DNA of 64,000 nucleotides from Synergistaceae bacterium. GTDB taxonomy: Bacteria > Synergistota > Synergistia > Synergistales > Aminobacteriaceae. The notes under the pieces are model-generated. The model was not told where the DNA came from. It saw only the letters and a program-made list of their open reading frames with translations, and ran no database searches. Where the stretch lies: NCBI GenBank assembly GCA_031272035.1, contig JAISUO010000035.1:1-64000 (forward strand). Reading direction: 5' to 3'. The translations under genes and the position numbers were made by a program. This document shows, in pieces, positions 25,790 to 35,529 of this stretch. Numbering within the stretch: position 1 is the first letter of the stretch; each line of letters begins with the position of its first letter.

Positions 25790-26221
25790 ATGGAGATCTG
25801 GATTGGAGAATCTCTGTTGGCTTTCGCTTTCTCAGTCTGCGGTGCGCTTTTTTGGATGGCGGCCTCTTCGTTCGGTTCTTTGACGGACAGGATAGGACCG
25901 GCCCATTTTCCGAAACTGCTGGCTCTGTCGCTGATTCTGCTTGGAGGTATCAACCTTTTCCGGGCAATCCGACGGCGAAAAAAAGATAAAACGAAATTCT
26001 CCATCGATCTTCAGCTTCTGAGGGGCATTATCCTTTCTGCGGCCTATATTTTTCTCATTCCCGCAGGAGGCTATTTCATCGTCACTCCGATTTTTTCCAT
26101 TTGCCTTCTGTTGTCGCTGGGATATCGAAATCCCCTGAAAGTCGCGCTGGTTACGATGGGATTCACCATCGTCGCATACGTTCTTTTTTACAAAATACTG
26201 TCCGTGCCGCTGCCTGTGTGA
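25790..26221 (+). CDS. Tripartite tricarboxylate transporter small permease TctB
   Basis: 143 residues with four hydrophobic helices and a basic loop (RRRKKDKTK). The ATG at 25790 is preferred over the TTG three bases earlier because AGAAGGTGA is better spaced. Small membrane subunit placed between TctC and TctA. Confidence 0.85.
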   Translation: MEIWIGESLLAFAFSVCGALFWMAASSFGSLTDRIGPAHFPKLLALSLILLGGINLFRAIRRRKKDKTKFSIDLQLLRGIILSAAYIFLIPAGGYFIVTPIFSICLLLSLGYRNPLKVALVTMGFTIVAYVLFYKILSVPLPV

Positions 26222-26228
26222 TGCAATC

Positions 26229-27737
26229 ATGCTGGAACATCTGACGGCTGGATTTGTACACATCTTCGAACCTTCGGCGCTGCTGGCCCTTTTGGCGGGC
26301 ACGGTGATTGGTTATTTTGTGGGAGCCATGCCGGGACTGAACCCGACCTTGGGAATATCACTCCTCATTCCCTTCACCTTCGGCATGAAGCCCGTCCCGG
26401 CAATCGTCCTGCTGACCGGGCTCTATATGGCGTGCGAGTATGGCGGCGGCATCACGGCCATTCTCATCAATACACCGGGGACCTCCGCCGCGGCAGCTAC
26501 CGCTCTCGATGGATATCCCCTCACGCGTCAGGGGCAGGCGGGCAGAGCGTTGGGCATTTCCATGATCAGTTCGGGAATTGGGAACCTTCTGAGCACCGTT
26601 CTGCTGCTCTTTTCTGCCGTTCCACTGGCAGCCTTTGCCCTGAAATTCGGAGGGCCGGAGTATTTTGCTCTGGCCTTCCTGGGACTCAGTATCGTGTCGA
26701 CGCTCTCGGCGGAAGATTTGATCAGGGGCTGTATCAGCGCGATTTTCGGTCTGCTCCTGTCCTGTATTGGAGTAGACGCGGTCAGCGGAACATCCCGTTT
26801 TGTGGTGAGCTATCACTTTCTCGGAGGAATGCCCTTTGTCCCCGCAATGGTGGGGTTATTTGCTATTTCCGAAGTGTTCAGCCTCTTTGAAAAATCCGAA
26901 GAAAAAAGCCTCGCCGGCAACGTCGAAGGAAAGGTGGATTCCCTGCCCACTGTCGAAGATATTAAATATGTCATGCCGACGATTCTGCGGGGGACACTGT
27001 TGGGATATATTGTGGGCGTCATTCCGGCGGCAGGAGCCAACATTGCATCCTGGCTCGCCTACAATAACGCCAGACAGCGCTCCGGACACCCGGAAAAATT
27101 CGGACATGGAGCCATTGAAGGGATAGCGGCCTGCGAATCGGCGAACAACGCGGCCGTCAGCGGAGCTCTGGTTCCTTTGTTGACGCTGGGTATTCCCGGA
27201 TCGTCCGCGGCCGCGGTTTTGATTGGCGCGCTGACGATTCAGGGACTTCAGCCGGGACCGTTGCTTTTTACGCGAAATCCCGAAATTCCTTATTCGATCA
27301 TTGCCGCTTTTCTCCTGGGCGCGCCTCTGATGACGGGGTTGGGAATTTTTTGCGCCAGATTTTTCGCGAAGGTCACGCTGGTTCCCCGTGAAATCGTGGC
27401 TTTTTCCGTGCTGGGCGTTTGTATTTTGGGTACGTTTGCTCTCGATAACAGCATGTTTTATGTGTGGGTCATGTTCGCCTTTGGCATTGTAGGATATTTT
27501 ATGAAAAAATGCGGATATCCTGCAGCTCCGATGGTATTGGCAATGGTTCTGGGGCAAATGGCGGAATACAATCTGCGTTTGGCCTTACTTATGGGAAAAG
27601 GGAGTTTCATGATTTTTCTCAGACGCCCTATTTGCCTGATTGTGCTGATTTTAACTCTGTTTTCACTCGCCTGGCCTTTATGGAGAAAATACAAAATGAA
27701 ACGATATCAGGTCGAAAGGACCGCTAAGAATGGATAA
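26229..27737 (+). CDS. Tripartite tricarboxylate transporter large permease TctA
   Basis: 502 residues, about twelve transmembrane segments. Family signature GAMPGLNPTLGISLLIPFTFGM at residues 34-55, TGLYMACEYGGGITAILINTPGT, and the repeat GVIPAAGANIASWLAYN with LGIPGSSAAAVLIGALTIQGLQPGP. It starts 7 bases after tctB with no clear ribosome site, suggesting coupling. Its end overlaps the next gene by 8 bases. Confidence 0.94.
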   Translation: MLEHLTAGFVHIFEPSALLALLAGTVIGYFVGAMPGLNPTLGISLLIPFTFGMKPVPAIVLLTGLYMACEYGGGITAILINTPGTSAAAATALDGYPLTRQGQAGRALGISMISSGIGNLLSTVLLLFSAVPLAAFALKFGGPEYFALAFLGLSIVSTLSAEDLIRGCISAIFGLLLSCIGVDAVSGTSRFVVSYHFLGGMPFVPAMVGLFAISEVFSLFEKSEEKSLAGNVEGKVDSLPTVEDIKYVMPTILRGTLLGYIVGVIPAAGANIASWLAYNNARQRSGHPEKFGHGAIEGIAACESANNAAVSGALVPLLTLGIPGSSAAAVLIGALTIQGLQPGPLLFTRNPEIPYSIIAAFLLGAPLMTGLGIFCARFFAKVTLVPREIVAFSVLGVCILGTFALDNSMFYVWVMFAFGIVGYFMKKCGYPAAPMVLAMVLGQMAEYNLRLALLMGKGSFMIFLRRPICLIVLILTLFSLAWPLWRKYKMKRYQVERTAKNG

Positions 27738-28113
27738 ACAAAAAGAAACGGAGAAAACGCCCTGGGCGGAACATGGTTTTTGCCTGCTCCATCTGGGAGT
27801 CAACTGCGCAAACCCGGAACAATCGAAAGAAATGGCGCAAAAGATGGCTTTTTTGTTCGGTTTTGAACTTCGGGAACGACCAAACTCCAGCTTTGCCGGA
27901 ACAGGTTTTGAATTCATGAAACAGCCTGATTTAGGTGAAAAAGGACATATCGCCATAGGGACTTATGACGTCGCCCGGGCAGCCAGGTTTCTGGAGGCAA
28001 AAGGCATCCATACCCTTCCCGGTACGGAACGGTACGAGGAGGACGGGACTCTGCGGCGGGTTTATCTTGATCTTGATGTGATGGGTTTTGCCGTTCATCT
28101 GAGAAAAATGTGA
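27730..28113 (+). CDS. VOC (glyoxalase/dioxygenase superfamily) protein
   Basis: 127 residues, a single vicinal-oxygen-chelate module. It begins with the typical HLGVNCANPEQSKEMAQKMAFLFGFELRE and contains HIAIGTYDVARAARFLEAKGI. His22 in LLHLGVNC, HIAIG and the acidic residues near the end could ligate a metal. It overlaps tctA by 8 bases, so it is part of the tct operon. It probably acts on the imported compound or a derivative; the reaction cannot be named. Confidence 0.8.
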   Translation: MDKQKETEKTPWAEHGFCLLHLGVNCANPEQSKEMAQKMAFLFGFELRERPNSSFAGTGFEFMKQPDLGEKGHIAIGTYDVARAARFLEAKGIHTLPGTERYEEDGTLRRVYLDLDVMGFAVHLRKM

Positions 28114-28166
28114 CGACACAATACCAGAGGACAGAGAATCTCAATTCTGCCAGAGGAGGGGGCGAC

Positions 28167-30143
28167 ATGAAAGAAGACAGTTCCAAAGCGGGCGGCAGGG
28201 AAGAAAACCCCTCGCCGGAAGAGCAGGGAGAACGCGTTCTGCGCGAGGCCTCTGCTGAAAATCGCTATCGCACCGACATGGAACCTTTTTGGAAATACTC
28301 GGTTCTCACGCTATCCTGTATTTTCGTTTTATATCACATCATTACGTCCCGTTTCGGAATGCCTCTGATGTTCAAGCACCGCGCCATCCACCTGGGAGTC
28401 ATTCTCTGTCTGACCTGGCTTTATTACCCGGCTTCGAAAAGGTCGATCCAAAGGCGTCCCAGCGTTCTTGACATGATTCTGATCGCCGCGTCCGCCGCCG
28501 TGTCTCTCTACACCGTGTTCAACGTGGACAGCTTCGCCCTTCGGGGCGGAGTCGCCCTGCCCCGGGACTACGTGTTCGGCGCTGTGGCCATTGTGCTGGT
28601 GCTGGAAGCCTGTCGGCGCGTGGCCGGCAAGGGATTGCTCATTCTGGCCGTCGTCTTTCTGCTGTACGCCTGGCTGGGGCGTTATGTACCGGGAGTCCTC
28701 TCCCACCGGGGCTACTCGATTCAGCGGATCATCTACCAGATGTACCTGACCACCGAGGGCATATACGGTCTGCCCATCGGCATCGCCTCCACCTACCTCG
28801 TCCTTTTTATCGTTTTTTCGTCCATGCTGGAAAAGAGCGGTCTGGGTACGCTTTTCAACGATGTGGCCCTGGCCTGGGGCGGACGTCACGTGGGAGGACC
28901 GGCAAAAGTCGCGGTCATCGGCAGCGCCCTGGTGGGCATGATCAGCGGAAGCGCGGCCACAAACGTGGCGACCTCCGGGGCCTTCACCATCCCCTTGATG
29001 AAAAAAGTCGGCTACAGGGCTTATTTTGCTGGCGCAGTAGAGGCCGCGGCCTCCACGGGAGGACAGATCATGCCCCCCGTCATGGGAACGGGGGCCTTCA
29101 TCATGGCGGAATTTCTGGGAATCCCCTACATCCGCATAGCCACCGTCGCCATCATCCCGGCCGTTCTTTATTTCGCGGCGGTCTACTTTCAGGTGGATAT
29201 TCGGGCGCGCAAAATCGGCCTGAGAGGCCTGCCGGAGGACCAGATTCCAAAGGTGGGGAAAACCGTACGGCGTTATGGGCACATGTTCATTCCCATCGTC
29301 ATTCTGGTGTGGCTTCTGATGGAGCAGTTCACGCCTCTTTACGCCGCTTTTTACTCTCTGCTGGCGACCTGGGCCCTTTCTCTGTTCCATCGGGAAACCC
29401 GTCTCGGACCGTCGAAGCTGCTTCCCATGGCGGTAAACTCCGCTCGCTCCTGCATCAGCCTCAGCGTCGCCATGGCCAACGCGGGATTTGTCGTCGCGGT
29501 TCTGTCCATGACGGGCATCGGAATCATCCTTGCGGACAATATCGTTCTTCTGTCCCGAGGCTACCTTTTCGTGGCCCTGATTCTCTGCATGGTGGTGTCG
29601 ATCATTCTGGGCATGGGGCTTCCCACCAGCGCCTGTTACATCATCGCCGCCAGCATCGCGGTTCCCATTCTTCGGGAGATGAAAGTTCCCAACCTGCAGG
29701 CGCACATGTTCGTTTTCTATTACTCCTGCCTTTCGACGGTGACGCCTCCCGTGGCTCTGGCCTCCTACGTGGCGGCGGGGCTTTCGGGCTCCGGAACCAA
29801 CGAGGTGGGCTGGGCGGCCTTCAAACTGGCTCTGGCGGGGTTCATCGTTCCCTTCTTCTTCATCTATTCTCCCGCGATTCTGCTGGAGGCGGACAGCGCC
29901 ACGACCATTGTCTGGGCAGCGGCGACGGGACTTTTGGGGACGGCGCTTCTCTCGATTTCCGTCGAGGGTTATTTAAAGAGACCCCTTGCCATACCCCTGC
30001 GGATTTTATTTTTCATGGCGGCCCTTGCCCTGATTCACCCCGGCCTGATGACGGACTGCGTCGGATTCACTTTGGGAGCGCTGGGAGCGGGATACGTTTT
30101 TTACACTGAAGGAAAAAACGGAGGAGCTCGGACTCCTGCGTAA
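28167..30143 (+). CDS. TRAP transporter fused permease (4TM/12TM), second copy
   Basis: 658 residues from the ATG at 28167 behind AGAGGAGGGGG; a GTG 57 bases earlier would give an unneeded extension. About 40 charged cytoplasmic residues precede the first helix. Core motifs GSALVGMISGSAATNVATSGAFTIP, ASTGGQIMPPVMGTGAFIMAE, GMGLPTSACYIIAASIAVP and TPPVALASYVAAG match the copy at 20.9 kb. It is followed by its TAXI binding protein 36 bases on. Confidence 0.93.
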   Translation: MKEDSSKAGGREENPSPEEQGERVLREASAENRYRTDMEPFWKYSVLTLSCIFVLYHIITSRFGMPLMFKHRAIHLGVILCLTWLYYPASKRSIQRRPSVLDMILIAASAAVSLYTVFNVDSFALRGGVALPRDYVFGAVAIVLVLEACRRVAGKGLLILAVVFLLYAWLGRYVPGVLSHRGYSIQRIIYQMYLTTEGIYGLPIGIASTYLVLFIVFSSMLEKSGLGTLFNDVALAWGGRHVGGPAKVAVIGSALVGMISGSAATNVATSGAFTIPLMKKVGYRAYFAGAVEAAASTGGQIMPPVMGTGAFIMAEFLGIPYIRIATVAIIPAVLYFAAVYFQVDIRARKIGLRGLPEDQIPKVGKTVRRYGHMFIPIVILVWLLMEQFTPLYAAFYSLLATWALSLFHRETRLGPSKLLPMAVNSARSCISLSVAMANAGFVVAVLSMTGIGIILADNIVLLSRGYLFVALILCMVVSIILGMGLPTSACYIIAASIAVPILREMKVPNLQAHMFVFYYSCLSTVTPPVALASYVAAGLSGSGTNEVGWAAFKLALAGFIVPFFFIYSPAILLEADSATTIVWAAATGLLGTALLSISVEGYLKRPLAIPLRILFFMAALALIHPGLMTDCVGFTLGALGAGYVFYTEGKNGGARTPA

Positions 30144-30179
30144 AGTGGCGGTAACATACTGTAAAGGAGGTCGTTGAAG

Positions 30180-31151
30180 GTGAACAGATTCATGAAGGCG
30201 GCAGCATGGGGTGTCGTGGCGGTACTTTGCATGACGGGAGGCGCTTTCGCGGCGGAGACGTACATTACGATGGGGACGGCCGGCGTGGGAGGAATGAACT
30301 ATCCCGTGGGCATGGCAATGGCCAAAATATGGAACGCCGAAATCCCGAACATGAAGGCGGTTGCCATCTCCACGGCGGGCGCGGTTCAGAATATCGACAT
30401 GCTTCGCACGAAGGACATTGAGGTGGCGACCTGCAGGCCCGTGGAAGCCTACCGGGCCATCAACGGCATCGAAAAATACAAGGAGAAGATGCCCTGGATT
30501 CGTGCGCTGAGCGGCGGCGTGACGGCTGACGCGAAACAGGTTCTCGCCCTGAAGAACGCCAACATTTCCTCCGTCACCGATTTCAAGGGCAAACGCGTGG
30601 CGGTGGGGCCGGTGGGCAGCGGCGGCGAGGCTGACTCCCGGGAGATTTTCGCGGCCTACGGACTGACCTACAAGGATTTCACGCCGGAATACGTGGAGGC
30701 CGGCCAGGCGGTGGAAATGATGCAGGACGGGCTCATTGAGGGCGCCATTCTGGGACTGACCCCGGGCGCGTCCGCCGTCAGCGAGCTGATGCTCTCCGGC
30801 AAGGTCGTGATTCTGCCTCTGTCCGACGAGGCTTTCGTCAATTTGCAGAAGGGAAATCCCTTCATCCGGCGGAGGACGATTCCAAAGGGGATTTATCCCA
30901 ATCAGGACTACGAAATCCTGACGGCCGGAGATCCCCCCGATCTCGTGGTCTGCCGCGAGGATCTTCCTGAAGAGCTGGCCTATCAGATGACGAAGGCCAT
31001 TTATCAGCCGAAGAACATGGAGCAGATTCGCGCCGTGGCCGCCGCCGTCCGGCAGTTCGGCCCGGATCTGGTGGACCAGCCCGAAAACCTGATGCTCCCC
31101 TACCATCCCGGAGCGCTGCGCTTTTTCAAGGAGATCGGATGGATCAAATAA
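30180..31151 (+). CDS. TAXI family TRAP transporter solute-binding protein, second copy
   Basis: 323 residues from the GTG at 30180, nine bases after AAAGGAGG; a TTG six bases earlier sits too close to that site. Signal peptide ends near GAFAA. TAXI opening TYITMGTAGVGGMNYPVGMAMAKIW, hinge KGKRVAVGPVGSGGEADSREIF, and the HPGALRFFKEIGWIK end. Last gene of its unit, closed by a strong terminator. Confidence 0.92.
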   Translation: MNRFMKAAAWGVVAVLCMTGGAFAAETYITMGTAGVGGMNYPVGMAMAKIWNAEIPNMKAVAISTAGAVQNIDMLRTKDIEVATCRPVEAYRAINGIEKYKEKMPWIRALSGGVTADAKQVLALKNANISSVTDFKGKRVAVGPVGSGGEADSREIFAAYGLTYKDFTPEYVEAGQAVEMMQDGLIEGAILGLTPGASAVSELMLSGKVVILPLSDEAFVNLQKGNPFIRRRTIPKGIYPNQDYEILTAGDPPDLVVCREDLPEELAYQMTKAIYQPKNMEQIRAVAAAVRQFGPDLVDQPENLMLPYHPGALRFFKEIGWIK

Positions 31152-31183
31152 GCAATTCCAATAAGCAGTTGCAGTTGCAGTAC

Positions 31184-31220
31184 AAAACGCGTCCCCCGTT
31201 TCAGAGGGGACGCGTTTTTT
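31184..31220 (+). terminator. Bidirectional intrinsic terminator
   Basis: AAAACGCGTCCCC pairs with GGGGACGCGTTTT around a loop of about ten bases and ends in six T residues; on the other strand an A-run becomes a T-run. It closes the TAXI gene and the convergent GntR gene. Confidence 0.92.
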
Positions 31221-31251
31221 GATTGCCTTCGTCTGACGGAGCGGAGCCGGA

Positions 31252-31980
31252 TCAACGGACTTTCCGGGACCGATGTTTAGGGATTTCGGGCGCCGAAGAC
31301 GCCACATCGACGACAGGGGGCTGAGAGAGCTTCGAGAGGGCTTTCAGGGTCCGATCCCGTCCATGAACGAGGTGCGCCTCCAGGGTCCTGAGCACGTCGT
31401 CCACCTTGCCACTCAGCAGGGCATCCACGATAAGAAGATGCTCTTTGGAGACCTCCACGAGAATGTTCTCGTCCGGAGGCATGCTTTCCGCGAAATAGCG
31501 GACTCGACGGGCATGTTCCACCAGATTGCGGAGGGCTTCCCGGACCAGATCGTTCTCCGCCCGGTCGCGAAGAAGCTCGTGAAGCTCCTGATCGATTTCC
31601 TGATAAAGCTCGAAGTTCGAGGGATTCGCCAGATGATACTCTATCCGGTCCCTCAGGCGATGCAGGTCTTTCGGATCGATGCGCGGAACGGCCTCGCGGG
31701 CGACGCACTGTTCCAGAATCGCGCGAAATTCCCAGACGTCGCGGACCATTTTCTCATCAATGGCGGAAACCATGGCGCCCCTGTTGCGTACCATGTTGAC
31801 AAGCCCGACGCTGTTCAGGCGAACCAGAGTCTCCCGCACAGGGGTGCTGCTGACGCCCATTTCCTCCGCCAGTTTTTCAATCTGCAGCATCGTCCCCGGG
31901 GGATAGTAATTATTCAAAATCCGCTCTTTCAGGGTCTGATAGATTTGCTCTCCAAACGACAGGAAGACTTTTGCAGCCAT
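31252..31980 (-). CDS. GntR family transcriptional regulator, FadR/FCD type
   Basis: 242 residues. N-terminal winged helix (about 8-75): YQTLKERILNNYYPPGTMLQIEKLAEEMGVSSTPVRETLVRL. C-terminal FCD all-helical domain (about 85-215) with the metal/ligand-binding aspartate and histidines (REAVPRIDPKD, EIDQELHELL, EHLLIVDALL). Such regulators sense organic acids. It is divergent from the fused TRAP permease at 32.3 kb, so that operon is its likely target. Confidence 0.92.
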   Translation of the reverse strand: MAAKVFLSFGEQIYQTLKERILNNYYPPGTMLQIEKLAEEMGVSSTPVRETLVRLNSVGLVNMVRNRGAMVSAIDEKMVRDVWEFRAILEQCVAREAVPRIDPKDLHRLRDRIEYHLANPSNFELYQEIDQELHELLRDRAENDLVREALRNLVEHARRVRYFAESMPPDENILVEVSKEHLLIVDALLSGKVDDVLRTLEAHLVHGRDRTLKALSKLSQPPVVDVASSAPEIPKHRSRKVR

Positions 31981-32337
31981 TTACCCGTCACCTTTCCCTT
32001 TCTGATGTGACCCGTGTGCATACGCGGGGACAGTCCAACTCTCTTACATATTATTTTTTATAGAATCCATTATAGTATAACAATTTGAAATCTGGAAAAT
32101 ATGACTTCTGCAAAATTCATCGACACGAAAACACCTTTGAAGGGAAATATTGCTCCCTATTTTCTCCGTATTTTTGCATATTAGTAATAATATTTTTGCA
32201 TTTTGCAATATATGTTATGTTATAATTGTTAAATTATTTCATCTTTATTCTTTATTATTATCAATTCTGTCATTCTCTGAAAATGAAAAGGAATTACAAA
32301 AGAGGAAAATAACAACAGGGAAAGGAATGTCCGCCTG
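31981..32337. other. AT-rich divergent intergenic region between GntR gene and TRAP operon
   Basis: 357 bases without a gene. TATAAT occurs at 32221-32226 rightward, and on the minus strand at 32069-32074 leftward. Two identical 11-base repeats TATTTTTGCAT lie at 32169-32179 and 32191-32201, 22 bases apart, just upstream of the rightward -10. These are candidate operator sites for the adjacent GntR protein. Confidence 0.6.
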
Positions 32338-34287
32338 ATGCGTGCAGAGGACGAGAGACCGGTCGAAAATCAGGAGTTGAATTCGAAACTGGCCAGGCTG
32401 GATTCGGATTTTGGGATATGGGAGCCCAAGGGGTTCTGGAAAAAAATCGTTTTTCTGATCGCGGTGACTTTCTCCTGTTTTCAGCTTTACACGGCGATTT
32501 TCGGGTCGCTGGCGCCGCAGCTTCAGCGTTCGATCCACCTGGGCTTTGCCCTTGTCCTGGCGTATATTCTTTTTCCGGCAGGACGGGGAAAGCACGAGAG
32601 AGGGCCCGCCGTTTTGTCGATAATATTTGCGCTCGCCAGTATCGCCGTCGTCGCTTACTGGAACGTCTTTTACCTCGACATCATCCAGCGGGCGGGGGAA
32701 ATGACGCAGGTCGATTTTGCCGTCTCCCTCGCGGCCACGCTGCTTGTCCTCGAAGCCACGCGAAGAACCTGCGGCCTGCCTGTTTTGTTTTTGGGGATCA
32801 TGGCGCTTCTGTACTGTTATTTCGGAAACTACATTCCCGGTTTCTTCAACCACCGCGGATTTCGTATGCTTCGCATTTTCACCTACATGTACCTGAGCAC
32901 GGAGGGGATCCTCGGAGTTCCCATCGGCGTCGTCAGCAATTTTGTCTTTCTGTTTCTTCTGTTCGGCGCTTTTCTGTCCAGGACGGGAGTTTCCGTCTTT
33001 TTCAACGATTTCGCCAACGCGATCTGCGGCGGCTCGGTTGGAGGCCCCGCAAAAGTGGCCGTGGTGAGCAGCGCTCTTCAGGGAATGATTTCGGGAAGTT
33101 CCATCGCCAACGTGGTGGGCTCCGGCAGCTTCACTATCCCTGCCATGAAGAAAACCGGATACACCCCGGAATTTGCCGCGGCCGTCGAGGCTTCGGCCTC
33201 CACCGGCGGACAGCTGATGCCTCCTGTCATGGGAGCGGCGGCCTTTTTAATGGCTGAATTCACGGGAATTTCTTATGGAAAAATTGCGCTTTCCGCGGCT
33301 ATTCCCGCGCTTCTCTATTTTACGGGGATCTTCATGTCCGTTCATCTGGAGGCTAAACGCCTGGGGCTGAAAGGCCTGCCCCGGGAGGAGATTCCCGCTC
33401 TCCTTCCGCTGCTGTTCCGCCGGGGCATCCTTTTCACGCCCATTATCGTCATCGTCGCGGTGCTGGGATCGGGATACACGCCCATGAGGGCCGGACTGCT
33501 GGGCATCGTGACCTCCATTGTCGTGGGGGCTTTGTTCAGGGAAAGCCGCATCGGCGTCCGCGACGTGTTCGAATGCCTGCAAAACGGCGCGAAGCTGGCG
33601 ATTGGGGTAGCGGCGGTGAGCGCAACCGCCGGTATCATCGTAGGCAGCATCACCCTCACCGGCCTCGGGCTCAAAATGGCCAACGGACTGGTGGAGCTCG
33701 CCAACGGAAATCTGCTGCTCACGATGTTTTTCACCATGATTTCCTCCCTCATTCTGGGCATGGGAGTTCCGACCACCGCCAACTACGTCATCACCTCCAC
33801 CATTTGCAGCATGGCGCTCATACAGCTCAACGTCCCCATTATCGCCGCTCATTTATTTGTCTTTTATTTTGGAATTATCGCCGACATCACGCCTCCCGTG
33901 TGTTCCGCCGTTTTTGCCGGAGCGGCGATTGCCCGGGCCAACCCCATGAAAGCGGGAATCAACGCCACAAAACTGGCGATCGGAGCCTTTATCGTCCCCT
34001 ACATGTTCGTGCTGTCTCCGGAGCTGGTGCTTGTGGACGTGCACTGGTTCGACCTGATGAGAATCACGATTGGCGCTTTGATGGGAATGTTTTGTGTCGC
34101 CAGCGCCATTCAGGGGTGGTTCCAGGGGGAACTCAACCTGTTTTTCCGCTTCGTTCTTCTGACGAGCGGTATTCTGCTCATTCATCCGGGATACTTCAGC
34201 GACATCACAGGACTGATCTGCGTCGCCGCTCTGTTTCTGTATTCAAAATGGCGTACCCGAACGGTTCAGGCGAATTCATCGCGGTAA
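32338..34287 (+). CDS. TRAP transporter fused permease (4TM/12TM), third copy
   Basis: 649 residues. Family core SSALQGMISGSSIANVVGSGSFTIP, ASTGGQLMPPVMGAAAFLMAEF, GMGVPTTANYVITSTICS and ITPPVCSAVFAGAAIA. About 35 hydrophilic residues precede the first helix. The ATG is 13 bases after AAAGGAA. It heads a four-gene run: permease, M20 peptidase, serine hydrolase, then TAXI binding protein. This arrangement separates permease from binding protein, unlike the other two copies. Confidence 0.92.
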   Translation: MRAEDERPVENQELNSKLARLDSDFGIWEPKGFWKKIVFLIAVTFSCFQLYTAIFGSLAPQLQRSIHLGFALVLAYILFPAGRGKHERGPAVLSIIFALASIAVVAYWNVFYLDIIQRAGEMTQVDFAVSLAATLLVLEATRRTCGLPVLFLGIMALLYCYFGNYIPGFFNHRGFRMLRIFTYMYLSTEGILGVPIGVVSNFVFLFLLFGAFLSRTGVSVFFNDFANAICGGSVGGPAKVAVVSSALQGMISGSSIANVVGSGSFTIPAMKKTGYTPEFAAAVEASASTGGQLMPPVMGAAAFLMAEFTGISYGKIALSAAIPALLYFTGIFMSVHLEAKRLGLKGLPREEIPALLPLLFRRGILFTPIIVIVAVLGSGYTPMRAGLLGIVTSIVVGALFRESRIGVRDVFECLQNGAKLAIGVAAVSATAGIIVGSITLTGLGLKMANGLVELANGNLLLTMFFTMISSLILGMGVPTTANYVITSTICSMALIQLNVPIIAAHLFVFYFGIIADITPPVCSAVFAGAAIARANPMKAGINATKLAIGAFIVPYMFVLSPELVLVDVHWFDLMRITIGALMGMFCVASAIQGWFQGELNLFFRFVLLTSGILLIHPGYFSDITGLICVAALFLYSKWRTRTVQANSSR

Positions 34288-34307
34288 AAAAACAGGAGGA
34301 AAATATC

Positions 34308-35507
34308 TTGAAAACAGATATGGCGGATTTCTGGGCAAATCGTAAAAAAAGAGAAGAGCTGGCTTCACTGCTCGAAAATGTGATCAATATCTACAGCCCC
34401 AGCGGAGACGCGGCATCTGTCACAAAAGTGGGGGACATTTTTGCCAGAGAGTACTCAAACCTGGGGTTTACCGTAAAACGAATCCCCCAGGGAGAGTACG
34501 GAAGCCACCTGGTGGCGGAGCTGAAAGGGACGGAATCAGGCCCCTGCGTCCTGTTGATGGGTCATATGGATACGGTTGAATCCTCTCACCCTCAGGACCG
34601 AAAATTTGACCTGAAGGGCGACATTGCCAGAGGACTTGGCGTTTTGGACATGAAGGGCGGTCTGGTGACAATGCTTTACGGCGTTCAATCCTTTCTGGAG
34701 GCATACGGCCCCGATTTTCCCGGAACGATACGCGTTTTTTACAACGCCGACGAGGAAGTGGGTTCGCCGGCGTCCCGACCGCTGCTCCCCTCCGTTTTGA
34801 AAGGCGTCACCGCGGCGCTGGTGGCGGAACCGGCCAAGCCGGACGGAGCCGTCAAATTCGTCCGCAAGGGCTGCGGAATTTTCCGGATTCGGGTCAGAGG
34901 ACGGGCCTCCCATGCCGGTTCAGCTCCCGATGAGGGACGAAGCGCCATTCGGGAACTGATGGAGAAGCTCATAGCGATGGAGAACCTGAAGGGCGGGGGA
35001 ACGACCATAAATACGGGCGTTATTCATGGAGGCATGAGTCCCTGGATCGTTCCGGAGGAGGCGTTTGCCGCCATCGACGTTCGCGTCCCCACCGTCGAAG
35101 AACGCCGGCGGATTGAGAAGGAGCTGGAGGCCATCCGACGCAAAAACTGGGTTCCCGACACCGAAACGGTCATCGAAGGGGAGTTTCACCGCCCGCCCAT
35201 CACACTGATCCCGGGCAGCCGCGAGCTTATGGAGATTCTGCGCAAAAACGCCGAAGCCATCCAGGCGCCCGTCTCCTTTCCCGAGGACCCCGAAGGCGCG
35301 GTGGGAGACATCAACAACATCGTGGACTCCGGCATTCCCGGCGTGGACGGCATCGGTCCACTGGGCTCCGGCGCCCACTCCGAGGACGAGTATATCCTCT
35401 TTTCCAGCCTCTATGACAGAGGACACCTGACGAGTCTGACCCTGAAATCCCTGCTGGACGGAGATTTGACGAAAACTCCGGCGACCTCCGGAACCCCCAA
35501 ATCCTGA
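34308..35507 (+). CDS. M20 family metallopeptidase (carboxypeptidase/amidohydrolase type)
   Basis: 399 residues from a TTG at 34308 behind CAGGAGGA; the reading frame is open far upstream but only by chance. Di-zinc motifs: GHMDTV (H86, D88), the D in LGVLDMKGG, catalytic E and metal E in NADEEVGS, E in VAEPA, and the late GAHSEDEY histidine. The dimerisation insert contains the SHAGSAPDEGRSAI motif typical of glutamate carboxypeptidase/ArgE-like enzymes. No signal peptide, so it works in the cytosol, presumably releasing an amino acid from an imported peptide or N-acyl compound. Confidence 0.92.
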   Translation: MKTDMADFWANRKKREELASLLENVINIYSPSGDAASVTKVGDIFAREYSNLGFTVKRIPQGEYGSHLVAELKGTESGPCVLLMGHMDTVESSHPQDRKFDLKGDIARGLGVLDMKGGLVTMLYGVQSFLEAYGPDFPGTIRVFYNADEEVGSPASRPLLPSVLKGVTAALVAEPAKPDGAVKFVRKGCGIFRIRVRGRASHAGSAPDEGRSAIRELMEKLIAMENLKGGGTTINTGVIHGGMSPWIVPEEAFAAIDVRVPTVEERRRIEKELEAIRRKNWVPDTETVIEGEFHRPPITLIPGSRELMEILRKNAEAIQAPVSFPEDPEGAVGDINNIVDSGIPGVDGIGPLGSGAHSEDEYILFSSLYDRGHLTSLTLKSLLDGDLTKTPATSGTPKS

Positions 35508-35529
35508 CCTGAACGAAAGGCGGCGCGCT

